A DNA stretch of 64,000 nt from Calamus simplicifolius (lineage: Eukaryota > Streptophyta > Magnoliopsida > Arecales > Arecaceae). Position 1 is the stretch's first letter; each line of letters opens with the position of its first letter. Under the pieces are notes generated by a model, which saw nothing but the letters and a program-made list of their open reading frames with translations, made no database searches and was not told the DNA's origin. Location of the stretch: the NCBI GenBank assembly GCA_900491605.1, contig UESW01000127.1, forward strand, positions 1 through 64,000, written 5' to 3'. The position numbers were made by a program, and so were the translations under genes. Shown here piece by piece: positions 10,756-22,729 of the stretch.

Positions 10756-13031
10756 TGTCATGCCCCAGACCCAAATATTAGGCTAGGGTGACAACCCGCT
10801 GCGTGCCGGGCATGCAAGGCGTCTTAAAAATCTTGATATACGATTCAAATGGGCAATAAATATGAAAACCAACCATAATACAAATGATAGTTATAAGTTT
10901 TGGGTATCAAACCCTACATCCAAGTCATGCTAATAAAGTTGGGCTACAACAAGCCCTACACACAAACATAATGGGATTACACCAATACAATGGTTCTTAT
11001 TTTATTTATTAGAAGCTCCATCAACTCCGAATATCCATCATCAACCCTGAGGCTCTGAAAACATTGTGAAGGTTTAATGAGTTTACACTCAATAAGTAAG
11101 CCTTTTATACAATCATATCATACTTAAATTATATTTAACATGCCATCAACATATGCATCTTGTCAACTTAACATAAATTGAATATTCGATAAGCATCAGA
11201 ATATGCATTCTAGCAAACTCACTGTTTATGTAATTATAGATTTTCTATGTGTCCCACGGCCCTGCAATACCTCAATCAGAGCACATCCTCCAGATGTGTG
11301 GCCATATAAAATCAACAGAACACATTGTACGATGTATGGGGCCATACCATAACAGAACACACTCTACGATGTATGTGGCCATGAAAATCAAACAGAACAC
11401 ATTGTAGGACGTGTGGGGCCATACCATAACAGAACACATTCTACGGTGTATGTGGCCATGAAAATCAAACAGAACATGTCTACAATGTGTGGGGTCATAT
11501 CATAACAGAATACATCTCCAGTGTGTGTGGCCAAATCATAACAGAATACAGCTATAATGTGTGGGGCCATAGTAAAGGAGAACAGCGGCAACACATATAA
11601 ATCTATTTAACATTTTTATCATAATTGCATCATACATCTGTATCTCACAATATCTCACAGTGGTTTGCACAGTACTAGAAAATGTATAAATCACCTCAAT
11701 ATAAACATATTGTACAGGCAGTCACATTTCTGGCATATACATCAATAAATCATTTCTTGTAATATTACCAATCACTATAATCATATAATTGTTCATTTGT
11801 AATCCACAGTTCCATGCTACATAGACCATTCAGATAATTTTTATTTTCTTTATAAAATGCATGCAAACTGTATATACTCAATTTATTAATTAAACAATTA
11901 TTAAATTTGCATAAGCCTTACTTACCTCATATGCAAAATCCAAATGATGCACCAACTAATCAGATATCTGGGTACCTACAGGATCAATGTACATAATTAA
12001 TTCACTGAAATCTAATTAATAAAATGACCCTTAAGACCTTACCCAGACTAGTTCACGGGCCCGACTTTGAGCTCAAATATCTCCCACTATACACACCCAA
12101 TTGGGGAAGTAAAAATATCCCAAGAAACTAGAATTAATTCAGATTCTAGACATATAATTTTTTTGCTACTCTCGGCCCGTTACGGGGCCAAAAGCCGGCC
12201 CCAAAATTGCTCGCTGCATGGCCCAAAAGGCCCAGACTAAGCCGGCCCATGGCCAAACCATCCCCCCCCCCCCCCCGCTCCCCTGTTTCGCCCGAAACAG
12301 GGGACAGCTCCCGGCCGACGGCCAGGGCCGCCGCCGGCCTAATTCCGTCCGACCCTGCCATCGGAGGCCGGGCCGGAGCCGGCCGCCGCCGCGGCCGGCC
12401 GTCCTCCCCTCTCTATTTCTCTTAATTTCTCTTTCTCTCTTCCGGCTCCCGCTTGAAATTTACCGTGCCGGCGTCGATTCCGGCCAAATTGGGGCTGGTT
12501 CGGCCACCGTTGGCCGGACCAGAGCCGGCCGCGGCTCCCCTCTCTCTCTCTCCTTAATTTTCTCTCTCTCCCTCTCTTTTCTCTTTTTCTCTCCACACTG
12601 TGCGCACGGTGCCGGCAGCTCTGCTGGCCATCAGGGCCGACCGGACCTCCACTGGACGCACGCCCGGCGCCGGTGGAGGTCACCAGCTAATCCTCAGGCC
12701 CGGCCAGGCGACGGGCACGCCGCCGGGCCCGAACCAAGGATCGGCACAGTGAACCGTGCCGATCCTGCACTCTCGCTCTCCCTGGCTCTCTCTCTCTCTG
12801 GCTCTCTCTCTCTCTCTCTGTGGCAGGGGAACGTACCTAAGGATGAAGCATGCCAGCGTGAAGGAAGGAGTCCTCCTCCTTCATATTTAATCACCTGTGC
12901 AACGCCTCGAATCGGGAGTTTCCCGAAGACTAAACGCTTCACCTGGAGTGAAGCGTCAGCCCGGGAAAACCAACAGACTGGAGCCTGGTTCATCTGAACC
13001 AAACCTGGTTCATCTGGACTGGGTTACTACA
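10756..13031 (-). repeat. gypsy LTR, left copy (3' LTR in element sense)
   Basis: It runs TGTCATGCCCCAGACCC to GGGTTACTACA on the plus strand, so the element-sense LTR begins TGTAGTAACCC. It contains a run of tandem repeats (11290-11590), a C tract (about 12262), GC-rich sequence and CT microsatellites (12530-12830). The long plus- and minus-strand open frames at 12.2-13.0 kb lie in this GC/CT-rich LTR sequence and recur in the other copy, so they are not genes. Confidence 0.92.
11290..11590. repeat. 38-bp tandem repeats in the gypsy LTR
   Basis: About eight units built around aacagaacaca ... tgtggggccat recur every 35-40 bp. The same block occurs in the other LTR at 16690-17000. It therefore belonged to the LTR before insertion. 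Confidence 0.85.
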
Positions 13032-13144
13032 TCCTTCCCTCCTTATAAAAATTTCAGCCTCGAAATTGATGCACATTCATAAATATATATAATTCAAATT
13101 TTCTATTCTATAATCATTGATCTGTAATAAGATACAAATTTTTG

Positions 13145-13940
13145 TCGATGTTTCTTTTTCATTTTCTCCTTAGGCTCCCAAATAATCTTCCTCTCAGAAT
13201 AATTACTCCGCTGAACTTTGACATAAGGAATACTACACCATCTCAGAACTTAATCCTTGCGGTCCACAATGTGCACAAGATGATCTTCATAGGTCAATTC
13301 TTTCTTAAGCTAAATTGGTTCAAGTTCTAACACATAACGGGGGTTTGAAATACTCCTCCTCAGTCATAAAGATATGAAACACATTGAACACCCAAAGAGT
13401 AATGAAGACAGTGCTAAGCTATAAGTCACCTCCTTTATTTTGATCAAAATCTCAAATGGCCCAATGTATTGTGGCTCAAAACACCTCTAACACAAATCTC
13501 ATCATATTATTGGTTAGTAAAACTTCTAAATGATCTTCAACCTGAAATTTCAAATCTTTCTGTTTGACATCAACATAACTTTTCTATTGACTCTGAGCTA
13601 TATGAAGTTGCTTTAATTAATGATACTTTTTCATAATTGCTAAACCAGCTCAGTATCCAAAATTTTCTCTCTCTCATTTCATTTCAATAAAAGGGGATCT
13701 ATACCTTATATCATAGACAAATTAAATGAATCCATTTGAATGTTGGCTTGGTAATCAATAAATAAGCAATTTCACTAAGGGTAAGAAACTATACCAAGCA
13801 TTTTCTAAATTCATCACACAGGCTCGTAGTATATCATCTAAAATCTAATTGGTTCATGCAACTTGTCCATCTATTTGAGGGTGAAAGGCTGGACAGAAAT
13901 TTAGCTTAATCCACAAAGCTTTATGAAGACATCATCGAAT
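13145..13940 (-). pseudogene. gypsy integrase C-terminal half, decayed
   Basis: Read on the minus strand, KALWIKLNFCPAFHPQIDG (about 13930-13870) matches the end of a gypsy integrase core, where FHPQTDGQSER is standard. Next come DDILRACVM and RYRSPFIE. Further on, LEPQYIGPFEILIKI (about 13495-13450) matches the conserved YIGPF segment. LTYEDHLVHIVDRKD and YSERKIIWEPKE (about 13300-13155) match the C-terminal chromo-like end of chromovirus-type integrases. Multiple stops and frameshifts interrupt it. No RT, protease or Gag was convincingly seen in 13960-16147. Confidence 0.8.
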
Positions 13941-13959
13941 TAAGAGAGTGAGACAAATG

Positions 13960-16147
13960 GGTTCAGACTCAATTTACGCAGTTTACCATTAAACCAAAAA
14001 TAAATATTAACATTTAACCCACTAAAATTTCATCCTCGAAATTAAATGTCCACAAATTTTGTACCATTATAGATACTCACTAGCAACTTTTATTTCATTC
14101 CTAAGTACCCAAATGACGTATCCAACATCAACAATTAATTTGATCTTTCTACCAAATAAAATTGAATTTCTTAAGAAATATTTCTTTCATGTTATCTCTT
14201 TCTTTTTCTTTTTTTTTTTAACTTCTCACAACACAATCATTATAAATATCATAAAATCCATCATATGTATTATGTCATCCATTCTTAAGGTTAGTAACAC
14301 ATCAGGTATTTTAATTCCTCGATAAGATAATTCTAAATTCTTGTAAATTAGATATAAGATAGTTTTCTTCCAATGCTCTCTCAACTCATAAATAGTTGAA
14401 TGTGCCACTAATCATTATGACACTTATTTCAATCATCATAACATACTTGGTTTCACTCTTGAATACTTCAAGCTAACATCAATGAACATTATGCAATTAT
14501 TTAGGATATCTTTCATAATTATCATAATCAACTAATTTAATTTCTTTGAATAATATTGCCATCATTAATCACTGGTATAATTAATTTATCTCCTTCATAT
14601 TTATCAATAATACCACCATAACCAATCAATTTCTCTTGAATAGGTCAGTATATCCTCAATAAATAATGCAATTTAATTGATTCAAATTCTTGAATCGATT
14701 ATTTCATTACCAATGATTATCCAAATCATCTAAAGATCATGCAATGTCTCATGCCATAACATGACCAACTAATTTAAACCCTTCAAATATCTCAAAGTGA
14801 CTTTATTAATCTAGCTCAGATGGATACAAGACTTATAAGGTCAATATAGATTGAAAATGCACTTAGCATCCGAAAGACATAATTTGAAATTATAGTAATC
14901 TCTCTATGACTTGAAAGTGATAATAGATGTACCCTTAACCATAATCCATAACTGATAATAATCAAAAATAAAATCATCTCCCTCTTATTTTCTTAACAAT
15001 AATTATGCCACTTATGGATGATTGATAATTTATCCATCCTGGAGAAAGATATCTATTTAGGAACTATGAAGAAAGGTACAATAAGTATGCACAATAAATT
15101 AATGAATATATATCTTGATTTAGAAATCTATTAACAGATAAAAATCCCCATGAAATTCTTTATCAGTGGAGTTTATCTTATTCTCATTATTGCTAAAATC
15201 TTTCACTTTCTACCATCAAAATATTTGATCATTTATAGCCAAAATCAGTTCTAAAGATTAATAGAGTCTACTGCTCTCAAAAACTTAAATAGTAATTGTC
15301 TCAGAATTTAAAATTTTATAATCTTCCTAAATGATCCATCATGATATTATATGAAGTCAACTATTTCATTAGCATCAATATCAACCATCTCCATCTAGCA
15401 AATTAACAATCAGTCTTGAATAAGCAATATCCATAATAAAAGTTTTCTTAGTAAAATTCACTAAATATACTTATCCATCCAGACTCAAATTCAGAAAGTA
15501 CTCAATTGTGATTGATTAAAAACATGTAAGTAACTATTTCATTCCCAAAATATCATCAATATTAATCATCCCTATAACCAGCAGATTAGCTCATAATCTT
15601 AAACTTATAATATCAACAATGTAAGTTCCACTATTAAAAATTATTATATACATCCACATTCAAATTTAGATTTACTAACTCCAAATCCACATATCAACTC
15701 AATTGCAATATGGACATAATGATGTTATCCTAGTCATATTAGTCATCAATTGCAATTTTTAACTATTATATCATATTCCATATATCATCTGTCTTTTATT
15801 GCATATCCAATTAAAGTTTCATCTACCCATATTATTTAAAGCTCTGGAACTGCTACGAGCCATTTCCAACAAGTTTGACGGAACTAAAACCTCTAGAAGC
15901 CCCTAGGCCTCCCAACTGGTCAAGGCTACCAGCCAGGGAGCCCACATTATGTCATTAGTTTCTGATGCGATGGTTTATTCTTAATTCCTATCAAATTCAT
16001 ATTTCAATTAATATCTTGATAAACTTTAAATTTCAAGCTCCCAAAGCATAATTCCTAAAATTCCTTTAAAGTCATAATTGTCTCAATGTCATCCAAGTAT
16101 TTTGCCTTGAGTGTTATCATGTATGTGTCCCTAAGGTCATAACCTAG
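13960..16147. other. gypsy interior with no recognisable domain
   Basis: This is AT-rich sequence dense in stops in all frames. From its position it should have held gag, protease and RT of the minus-strand element. I could not recognise any of them. It may be diverged or replaced spacer. Confidence 0.55.
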
Positions 16148-16160
16148 GCTCTGATACCAT
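16148..16160 (-). promoter_or_regulatory. gypsy primer-binding site (tRNA-Met type)
   Basis: GGCTCTGATACCA on the plus strand is TGGTATCAGAGCC on the minus strand. It lies six bases from the LTR at 16167 and fixes the element's orientation. Confidence 0.88.
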
Positions 16161-16166
16161 AAAAGC

Positions 16167-18442
16167 TGTCATGCCCCAGACCCAAATATGGGCTAGGGTG
16201 ACAACCCGCCGCGTGCCGAGCACGCAAGGCATCTTAAAAATCTTGATATACGATTCAAATGGGCAATAAATATGAAAACCAACCATAATACAAATGATAG
16301 TTATAAGTTTTGGGTATCAAACCCTACATCCAAGTCATGCTAATAAAGTTGGGCTACAACAAGCCCTACACACAAACATAATGGGATTACACCAATACAA
16401 TGGTTCTTATTTTATTTATTAGAAGCTCCATCAACTCCGAATATCCATCATCAACCCTGAGGCTCTGAAAAACATTGTGAAGGTTTAATGAGTTTACACT
16501 CAATAAGTAAGCCTATTATACAATCATATATACTTGAATTATATTTAACATGCCATCAACATATGCATCTTGTCAACTTAACATAAATTGAATATTCGAT
16601 AAGCATCAGAATATGCATTCTAGCAAACTCACTGTTTATGTAATTATAGATTTTCTATGTGTCCCACGGCCCTGCAATACCTCAATCAGAGCATATCCTC
16701 CAAATGTGTGGCCATATAAAATCAACAGAACACATTGTACGATGTGTGGGCCATACCATAACAGAACACACTTTACGATGTATGTGGCCATAAAAATCAA
16801 ATAGAACACATTGCAGGACGTGTGGGGCCATACCATAACAGAACACACTCTACGGTGTATGTGGCCATGAAAATCAAACAGAACACGTCTACAATGTGTG
16901 GGGCCATATCATAACAGAATACATCTCCAGTGTGTGTGGCCAAATCATAACAGAACACAGCTACAATGTATGGGGCCATAGTAAAGGAGAACCGCGGCGA
17001 CACATATAAATCTATTTAACATTTTCATCACAATTGCATCATACATCTGTATCTCACAATATCTCACAGTGGTTTGCACAGTACTAGAAAATGCATATAA
17101 TCACCTCAATATAAACATATTATACAGGCAGTCACATTTCTGGCATATACATCAATAAATCTTTCTTGCAATATTACCAATCACTATAATCATATAATTG
17201 TTCATTTGTAATCCACGGTTCCATGCTACATAGACCATTCAGATAATTTCTATTTTCTTTATAAAATGCATGCAAACTATATATACTCAATTTATTAATT
17301 AAACAATTATTAAATTTGCATAATAGCCTTACTTACCTCCTACGCAAAATTCAAATGATGCACCAACTAATCAGATGTCTGGGCACCTACAGGATCAATG
17401 TACATAATTAATTCACTGAAATCTAATTAATAAAATGACCCTTAAGACCCTACCCAGACTAGTTCACGGGCCCGACTTTGGGCTCGAATATCTCCCACTA
17501 TACATATCCAATTGGGAAAGTAAAAATACCCCAAGAAACTAGAATTAACTTAGATTCTAGCCATATAATTTTTTTGCTACTCTCGGTCCATTACGGGGCC
17601 CAAAAGTTGGCCCCAAAATTGCTCGCTGCACGGCCCAAAAGGCCCAGACTAAGCCGACCCAGCCGGTCCATGGCCAAACCATCCCCCCCCCCCCCCCCCG
17701 CTCCCCTGTTTCGCCTGAAACAGGGGACAGCTCCCGCCGGCGGCCAGGGCTGCCACCGGCCTAATTCCATCCGGCCCTGCCACCGGAGGCCAGGCCGGAG
17801 CCGGCCGCCGCCGCGGCCGGCCGCCTCCCCTCTCTATTTCTCTCAATTTCTCTCTTCTCTCTTCCGATTTCCGCTTGAAATTTACCGCGCCGGCGTCGAT
17901 TTCGGCCAAATTAGGGCTGGTCCGGCCGCCGTCGCGGTCAGCCTCCCCTCTCTCTCTCGCCTTAATTTTCTCTCTCCCTCTCTTTCTCTCTTTTTCTCTC
18001 TGTACTGTGTGCACGGTGCCGGCGGCTCGGCCGGCCACCAGGGCCGGCCGGACCTCCACCGGACGCACGCCCGGCGCCAGTGGAGGTCACCGACTAATCC
18101 TCAGGCTCGGCCAGGCGATGAGCACGCCACCGGGCCCGAACCAAGGATCGGCACAGTGAACCGTGCCGATCCTGCACTCTCGCTCTCCCTGGCTCTCTCT
18201 CTCTCTGGCTCTCTCTCTCTCTCTCTTTGTGTGGCAGGGGAACGTACCTGAGGATGAAGTGCGCCAGCGTGAAGGAAGGAGTCCTCCTCCTTCATATTTA
18301 ATCACCTGTGCAATGCCTCGGATCGGGAGTTTCCTGAAGACTAAATGCTTCACCTGGAGCGAAGCGTCAGCCCGGAAAAATCAACAGACTGAAGCTTGGT
18401 TCATCTGAACCAAACCTGGTTCATCTGGACTGGGTTACTACA
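16167..18442 (-). repeat. gypsy LTR, right copy (5' LTR in element sense)
   Basis: It has the same ends and length as 10756-13031, with scattered differences, many of them at CpG sites (for example in the first 80 bp). It contains the 38-bp repeat block at 16690-17000, a C tract near 17683 and CT-rich tracts near 17950 and 18180. The long open frames at 17.5-18.4 kb lie in LTR sequence. Confidence 0.92.
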
Positions 18443-19529
18443 AGGAACCTCTCAATAAAATGGATATGTAGAATACAAACATAGGCCTATCTTAAATACT
18501 ATGCATACTCTTCTCATTTATGCTTCAGGTCCTAAATAATTCTAGGAAGAAGCTTCTCTTACGGTTGCATATACTATCAATTATGTTGCTTCTCTAATTA
18601 TAGGTAATATGTCACCCATGAGCATTTATGTGATAGTATTCCCAATGGTAATTTTCTTTAAGTTTTTTGAATGTGTTTGTTTTATCCTTCTTCATCCCAA
18701 TGAGCATATAAAATTAAAACCTCATGCACTCTTATGTTGTTTTGTTGGGTATGATATTGAACATAAAGGATATAGGTATTGGGATCCTACTTTTAAATGC
18801 CTTGGAGTCTCGCATGACGTTACTTTCTAAAATATAAGATATTTTTATCTCTTTATATTTTCAATTGCCTTTTCCTAGCTCTCCTGTCTTTTACTAGTCC
18901 CCCTGTTGAGTTGTTTTCTGATGATTTCACTATTGCATCTACTGTTGAGCCTCCATCTACTCATTTAATAAAATTGTTTTCTAGTGACATTGATGCAGGT
19001 TCTTTTAGTGGTCACATTGTGCCTTCTCCTGATGCGACTACTCCATTAAAGGATCTCACTGTGTCTCCTATACCTTCTTCTCCACCCTTACATTGTTCCA
19101 CTCAATTAAGTCAACCATTAGTTCATCTTCATGATTTTCATTATTATTATACTATTGTTTCCTTATATGACTTCCAAACATATCAAAAGCCAGTACTGAC
19201 CCTCTTAGATAAAAGTTATACTTGAGATCCAATTGACTTGCCTCTTGAAAAGTCTGCAGTAGGTTGCTAATGGGTGTATAATATCAAGACTCGATCAAAT
19301 AGCATTGTGGAATGCTACAAAGTTTGATTTATAGCAAAAGGATTTACTTAAAGAGTACAAGATTAATTACGAAGAGACTTCTACTCCACTCGCTTATCTT
19401 ACTTATGCTCACAACTTATTGGTAAGATGCTAGAGTCTACTCCAAATGGATATCAAGAACATCTTTCTTAATGGTGATCACTCAAAGGAGGTATACATGA
19501 AGCCTCCTTCAAGTTATGTTCATCCACCT
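18443..19529 (+). pseudogene. host Ty1/copia element, piece 4 (integrase end to RT start)
   Basis: It begins with the second aggaa and continues integrase (NGYVEYKHRPIL, matching NGVAERKHRHIL). Then come ECVCFILLHPNEHIKLKP and CCFVGYDIEHKGYRYWDP (about 18670-18795), the usual copia integrase C-terminus. A low-complexity linker leads to RT: WVYNIKTRSN (about 19270) and IAKGFT (about 19333). An EEVYMKPPSSY-like segment ends at cacct (19525-19529). Numerous stops and frameshifts are present. The exact fit of this piece to 9696-10755 confirms the gypsy insertion. Confidence 0.82.
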
Positions 19530-20874
19530 TGATGTAGCCGATAAGAAGCCATGTGATAAATACAACATTTGGCCCCTAGACGGCCTCAGGGCCAGTCCTA
19601 GGCGGCCCCAGGACAAATGAGCCGATGGCCCCAGGGCCAGTCCTAAGCGGCCCCAGGACAAATGGGCCCCTAGGTGGCCTCCAGGCCATTGGCCCTTAGA
19701 CAGCCCCAGGGCCAAGTCCTAGACGGCCCCAAGGCCAAGTTGGCCCCTAGACGGCCCCAGGGCCAGTTCTAGGCGGCCCCAATGCCATTGGCTCCTAGAC
19801 AGCCCCAGGGCCAGTCCTAGACGTTCCCAAGGCGAGTTGGCCCCTAGACGGTCCAGGGCCAGTCTTAAGCGGCCCCAAGCCATTGGCCCTAGACAGCCCT
19901 AGGGCCAGTCCTAGGCAGCCCCCAGGCCATTGGCCCCTAGACGGCCCTAGGGCCAGTCCCAGGTGGCCCCAAGGCGAGTTGGCCCCTAGACAGCCCCAGG
20001 GCCAGTCCTAGGCGGCCCCAAAGCGAGTTGGCCCCTAGACAGCCCCAGGGCCAGTCCTAGGTGGCCCCAAGGCATACTGGCCCCTAGACGGCCCTAGGGC
20101 CGGATCTAGACGGCCGCGAGATACTTAGGAGTTTGACGAGATAGAGGATGTCATTCCGAACATCCTTTTCAGAAGATCTTAACCCAAAAAGTCGATGATG
20201 GATCCCTTTCAGAGGGTTTCAGTCTGACTTCAGTCCAAAAAAGTCATTAGCGATATTTAATGACCCTGACTAAATAAGCATCAAAAGGTGATTATCTGCC
20301 ATAAAGTATCAATCACTTCGAGTCAGAAAAGCCACTAAGGCCTAAAAAGTCATTAGTGATATTTAAAGACCCTGGCTAAATAAGCATCAAAAAACGATTA
20401 TCTGCCATAAAGTATCAATCACTTCGAGTCAGAAGAGCCACTGAAGCCTAAAAAGTCATTAGTAGACTTTAATGAGTCTGAACAAATGAGCGCTAAAAGG
20501 CGATCATTTCTGACCAAACACTGATAATGTCGGAACAATAGATGCGGATCTAACCCGATCAACTCTGACATTCTATCTGCAAGGATGCTGATGCATCCTG
20601 GCATTCGGAGGCAGAACACTAAGAAACTCCAATAAAAGGAAGGTAAGAGAAAGCAGAAAGGGGGGAATTTTTCTAAGCCAAAAACAACCCACTTCTTCTA
20701 CACACACATTTCTTTTTCTAAAAGAACTACTGCTGTGTGCCTGATTGCTAACTTGAGCGTCGGAGGGTCCCCAACTGGAATCCCCAGTTCCGAAACTTCT
20801 TGCAGGACCTCGAAGACGAAGGATCGTGGCAACTATCGCTTAAGAAAATCAGCTAAAGTGACCAGGTATCAACA
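19530..20874. mobile_element. solo LTR B (1,345 bp, TSD cacct)
   Basis: It begins TGATGTAGCC, ends GGTATCAACA and is flanked by cacct (19525-19529 and 20875-20879). Removing it restores the RT frame His-Pro-Pro-Asn-Lys-Val-Tyr. No polyprotein or primer-binding site lies inside, so it is a solo LTR. The left half is a 49-bp GC-rich tandem array. The right half (20130-20870) is ordinary sequence with a diverged duplication (cattagtgatatttaa blocks near 20235 and 20350). Confidence 0.88.
19556..20125. repeat. 49-bp GC-rich tandem array in solo LTR B
   Basis: Units begin ggcccctagacggcc and recur at 19932, 19981, 20030 and 20079, exactly 49 bp apart. Earlier units are truncated or expanded. Each unit holds several GGCC and CCTAGG palindromes. 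About eleven units are present. Confidence 0.88.
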
Positions 20875-21730
20875 CACCTAATAAAGTTTATCGATTTCAT
20901 CAAGCTCTGTATGATCTCAAATAAGCTCCTTAGGTTGATTTGCCAAATTTATTTCCACTATCAAGCAATTTGACTTCTTTTCTAGTTTTTATAGTAATGT
21001 TCTGTTTGTTAGTAAATCTACTCATGGACAAATTCTTCTTTTGATCATATGGATGACATGATCATTACTAGAAATGATCTTGCAAGCATTACAAACCTGA
21101 GAAATTTCTCGATCAATCATTTGAAACGAAAGATCTTCGGCTACTCAGCTACTTCTTAGATCTAGAAGTTTCCTTTGATTTTCAGGCTATTACTTGCCTT
21201 AAGCTAAATATGTTACTGATTTTCTCTTTTGAATTGGATACATTGATGGTAAAGTAGCTCTCACTCCTATTGAGACCAATGTCAAATTCACCTCTACAAA
21301 TGGTACTCTTCATGATCCCACTCTCTATCACCTGCTAGCTGGAAGTCTTGTGTATCTTACAATCACAAATCCAGACATCACGTGTTGTTCACATTGTTCC
21401 TCAGTTTATGGCTACTCCATGCACTACACACTTTGCTGTAGTATTTATACTTTATGCAATATTATGGGCACAAAATTTTATGGTCTTCACTTTTTTACTC
21501 AATTCTCTCTAGAGTAATGAGCCTATTTAAATGTTGATTAGGTAGGTGATCCTTTCGGTCATCGATCTACAACAAAATACCATTTTTTGAGTCATTTGCT
21601 GATCTTTTGATATTTAAGAAACGAGCAATTGTCGCTAAATCTAATATTAAGGCTGAATATCTGGCTCTTGCTGGCACTCCTTCTGAGCTTTTGTGGCTAT
21701 GTTAGTTATTAAAGATGCAGCAATCTTGAA
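20875..21730 (+). pseudogene. host Ty1/copia element, piece 5 (RT and RNase H)
   Basis: RT resumes with KVYRFHQALYDLK (about 20885-20925). It shows a mutated catalytic box HMDDMIITRND (21047-21079, normally YVDDMIITG.D), then LSYFLDLEVSFD, GSLVYLT-like and VHIVPQFMATP (about 21388-21422). The RNase H end is recognisable as NIKAEYLALAGTPSEL (about 21640-21690). The right boundary is approximate. I could not identify the host element's own 3' LTR. Confidence 0.78.
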
Positions 21731-22275
21731 TCCAGAGTTAATTAGGAGACAGAATTAGTCAAGGGCCAGTGATTTTTTTTGTTGTCTCCACCCATTGTCT
21801 TTACTTTGTAGATTGGTGGCTAATTAGCACCACTTCAAGAAAGTGGTACAGTCTGAGCCCTGAAACCTTCTCACCGGATCAACGGCACATCCCATTCTTT
21901 CTTACTTTTCTTTTTCACTTCAATCAAATTTCTTATTTAGCCTCCGAAAGCGAATCTAGGAGAAGTAAGTAACACTTCGTCATAAATTAAAAAAAAAAAA
22001 AAAATCTACCAAGATGCATAATGTGGTTTATTGTCTGGTTCAATTTGATGTTAATTAGTCAATTAACCAAAGTTAGTTATTAATTAGACTAAGGGAAGCT
22101 CTTCATCAATAGAGCCAAAACTTTTTTGTTTAATCATTGATACCACTACTTGAGCATTCATATTAAACACCCTTAGAAAGCTTAACTGAGTCATAGCCTA
22201 AAATAAATGTTATTTCAATTTTCTATTGGGATGTTATTCCTTTGATAAAGAGATCTCTAATAAGCCTTTTACATG
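21731..22275. other. no recognisable feature
   Basis: AT-rich flank between the host copia RNase H remnant and the hAT-like element, with an A15 run near 21990. It may include host 3' untranslated or LTR sequence, but nothing supports a precise call. Confidence 0.5.
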
Positions 22276-22283
22276 ATGTATAT

Positions 22284-22345
22284 TAGGCATGGGCACTGGG
22301 CCGTGCCTGGCAATTAGGCATGGGCACTGGGCCGTGCCGTGCCAG
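22284..22345. repeat. duplicated transposon tip
   Basis: The first 31 bases (TAGGCATGGGCACTGGGCCG and following) are repeated in tandem starting at 22315. The element therefore has two consecutive candidate left ends. Only the outer one abuts the 8-bp target duplication. Confidence 0.85.
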
Positions 22346-22720
22346 GCACGGCCCAGGCCCATCATGCCAGAAAAATTATCGTGCCGTGCCTGGCATGGCC
22401 CATTAACAAATGGGCCGTGCCAGGCACGGCCCGTGACCCATCAAGAAATGGGCCATGGGCCGTGCCTGGCACGGCCCAGCAGGGCCGTGCCTGGCACGGC
22501 CCAGCAGGGCCGTGCCAAAACGGCCCTTTTGGGCCATTTTGTGGGCCATGCCATGGCACGGCCCAGCAGGGCCGCTGCTGGCACGGCCCAGAAAGGCCGT
22601 TTTGGCACGGCCCAGCAACAGCCCTGCTGGGCCGTGCCAGAATGGCCCTGCTGGGCCATTTTGTAGGCCGTGCCATGGCACGGCTGGTGCCAGGAGCACA
22701 CTGTGCACCTAGGCACCAGC
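22346..22720. repeat. left subterminal GGCACGGCCC palindrome array
   Basis: More than a dozen copies of ggccgtgcc/ggcacggcc in both orientations, spaced 10-30 bp, with cagcagggcc linkers. All six frames stay open because stop codons are excluded by composition, giving several overlapping ORFs of 85-150 codons that are not genes. Clustered short motifs near the ends are typical of hAT transposase-binding subterminal regions. Confidence 0.85.
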
Positions 22721-22729
22721 CAGCTGATC

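Larger units (their letters stand above)
10756..18442 (-). mobile_element. Ty3/gypsy retrotransposon, antisense, decayed interior
   Basis: Two LTRs of identical length (2,276 bp; 10756-13031 and 16167-18442) bound a 3,135-bp interior. The TSD is aggaa (10751-10755 and 18443-18447). GGCTCTGATACCA (16148-16160), next to the right LTR, is the reverse complement of a tRNA-Met primer-binding site, so the element reads right to left. A purine tract on the minus strand (aaggagggaagga) abuts the left LTR. Only an integrase remnant (13145-13940) is recognisable. The interior is too short for a complete gypsy polyprotein and is full of stops. Confidence 0.93.

Noticed and set aside
12146..13002. Proline/arginine-rich ORFs of 102-259 codons on both strands
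   Set aside because: They lie in the GC- and CT-rich part of a gypsy LTR and recur in the second LTR copy at 17.5-18.4 kb.
22276..22286. Mutator-type 10-bp duplication atgtatatta for the hAT-like element
   Set aside because: The last two bases can equally be the TA of the transposon tip. The 8-bp duplication with TAG-type ends fits hAT better.
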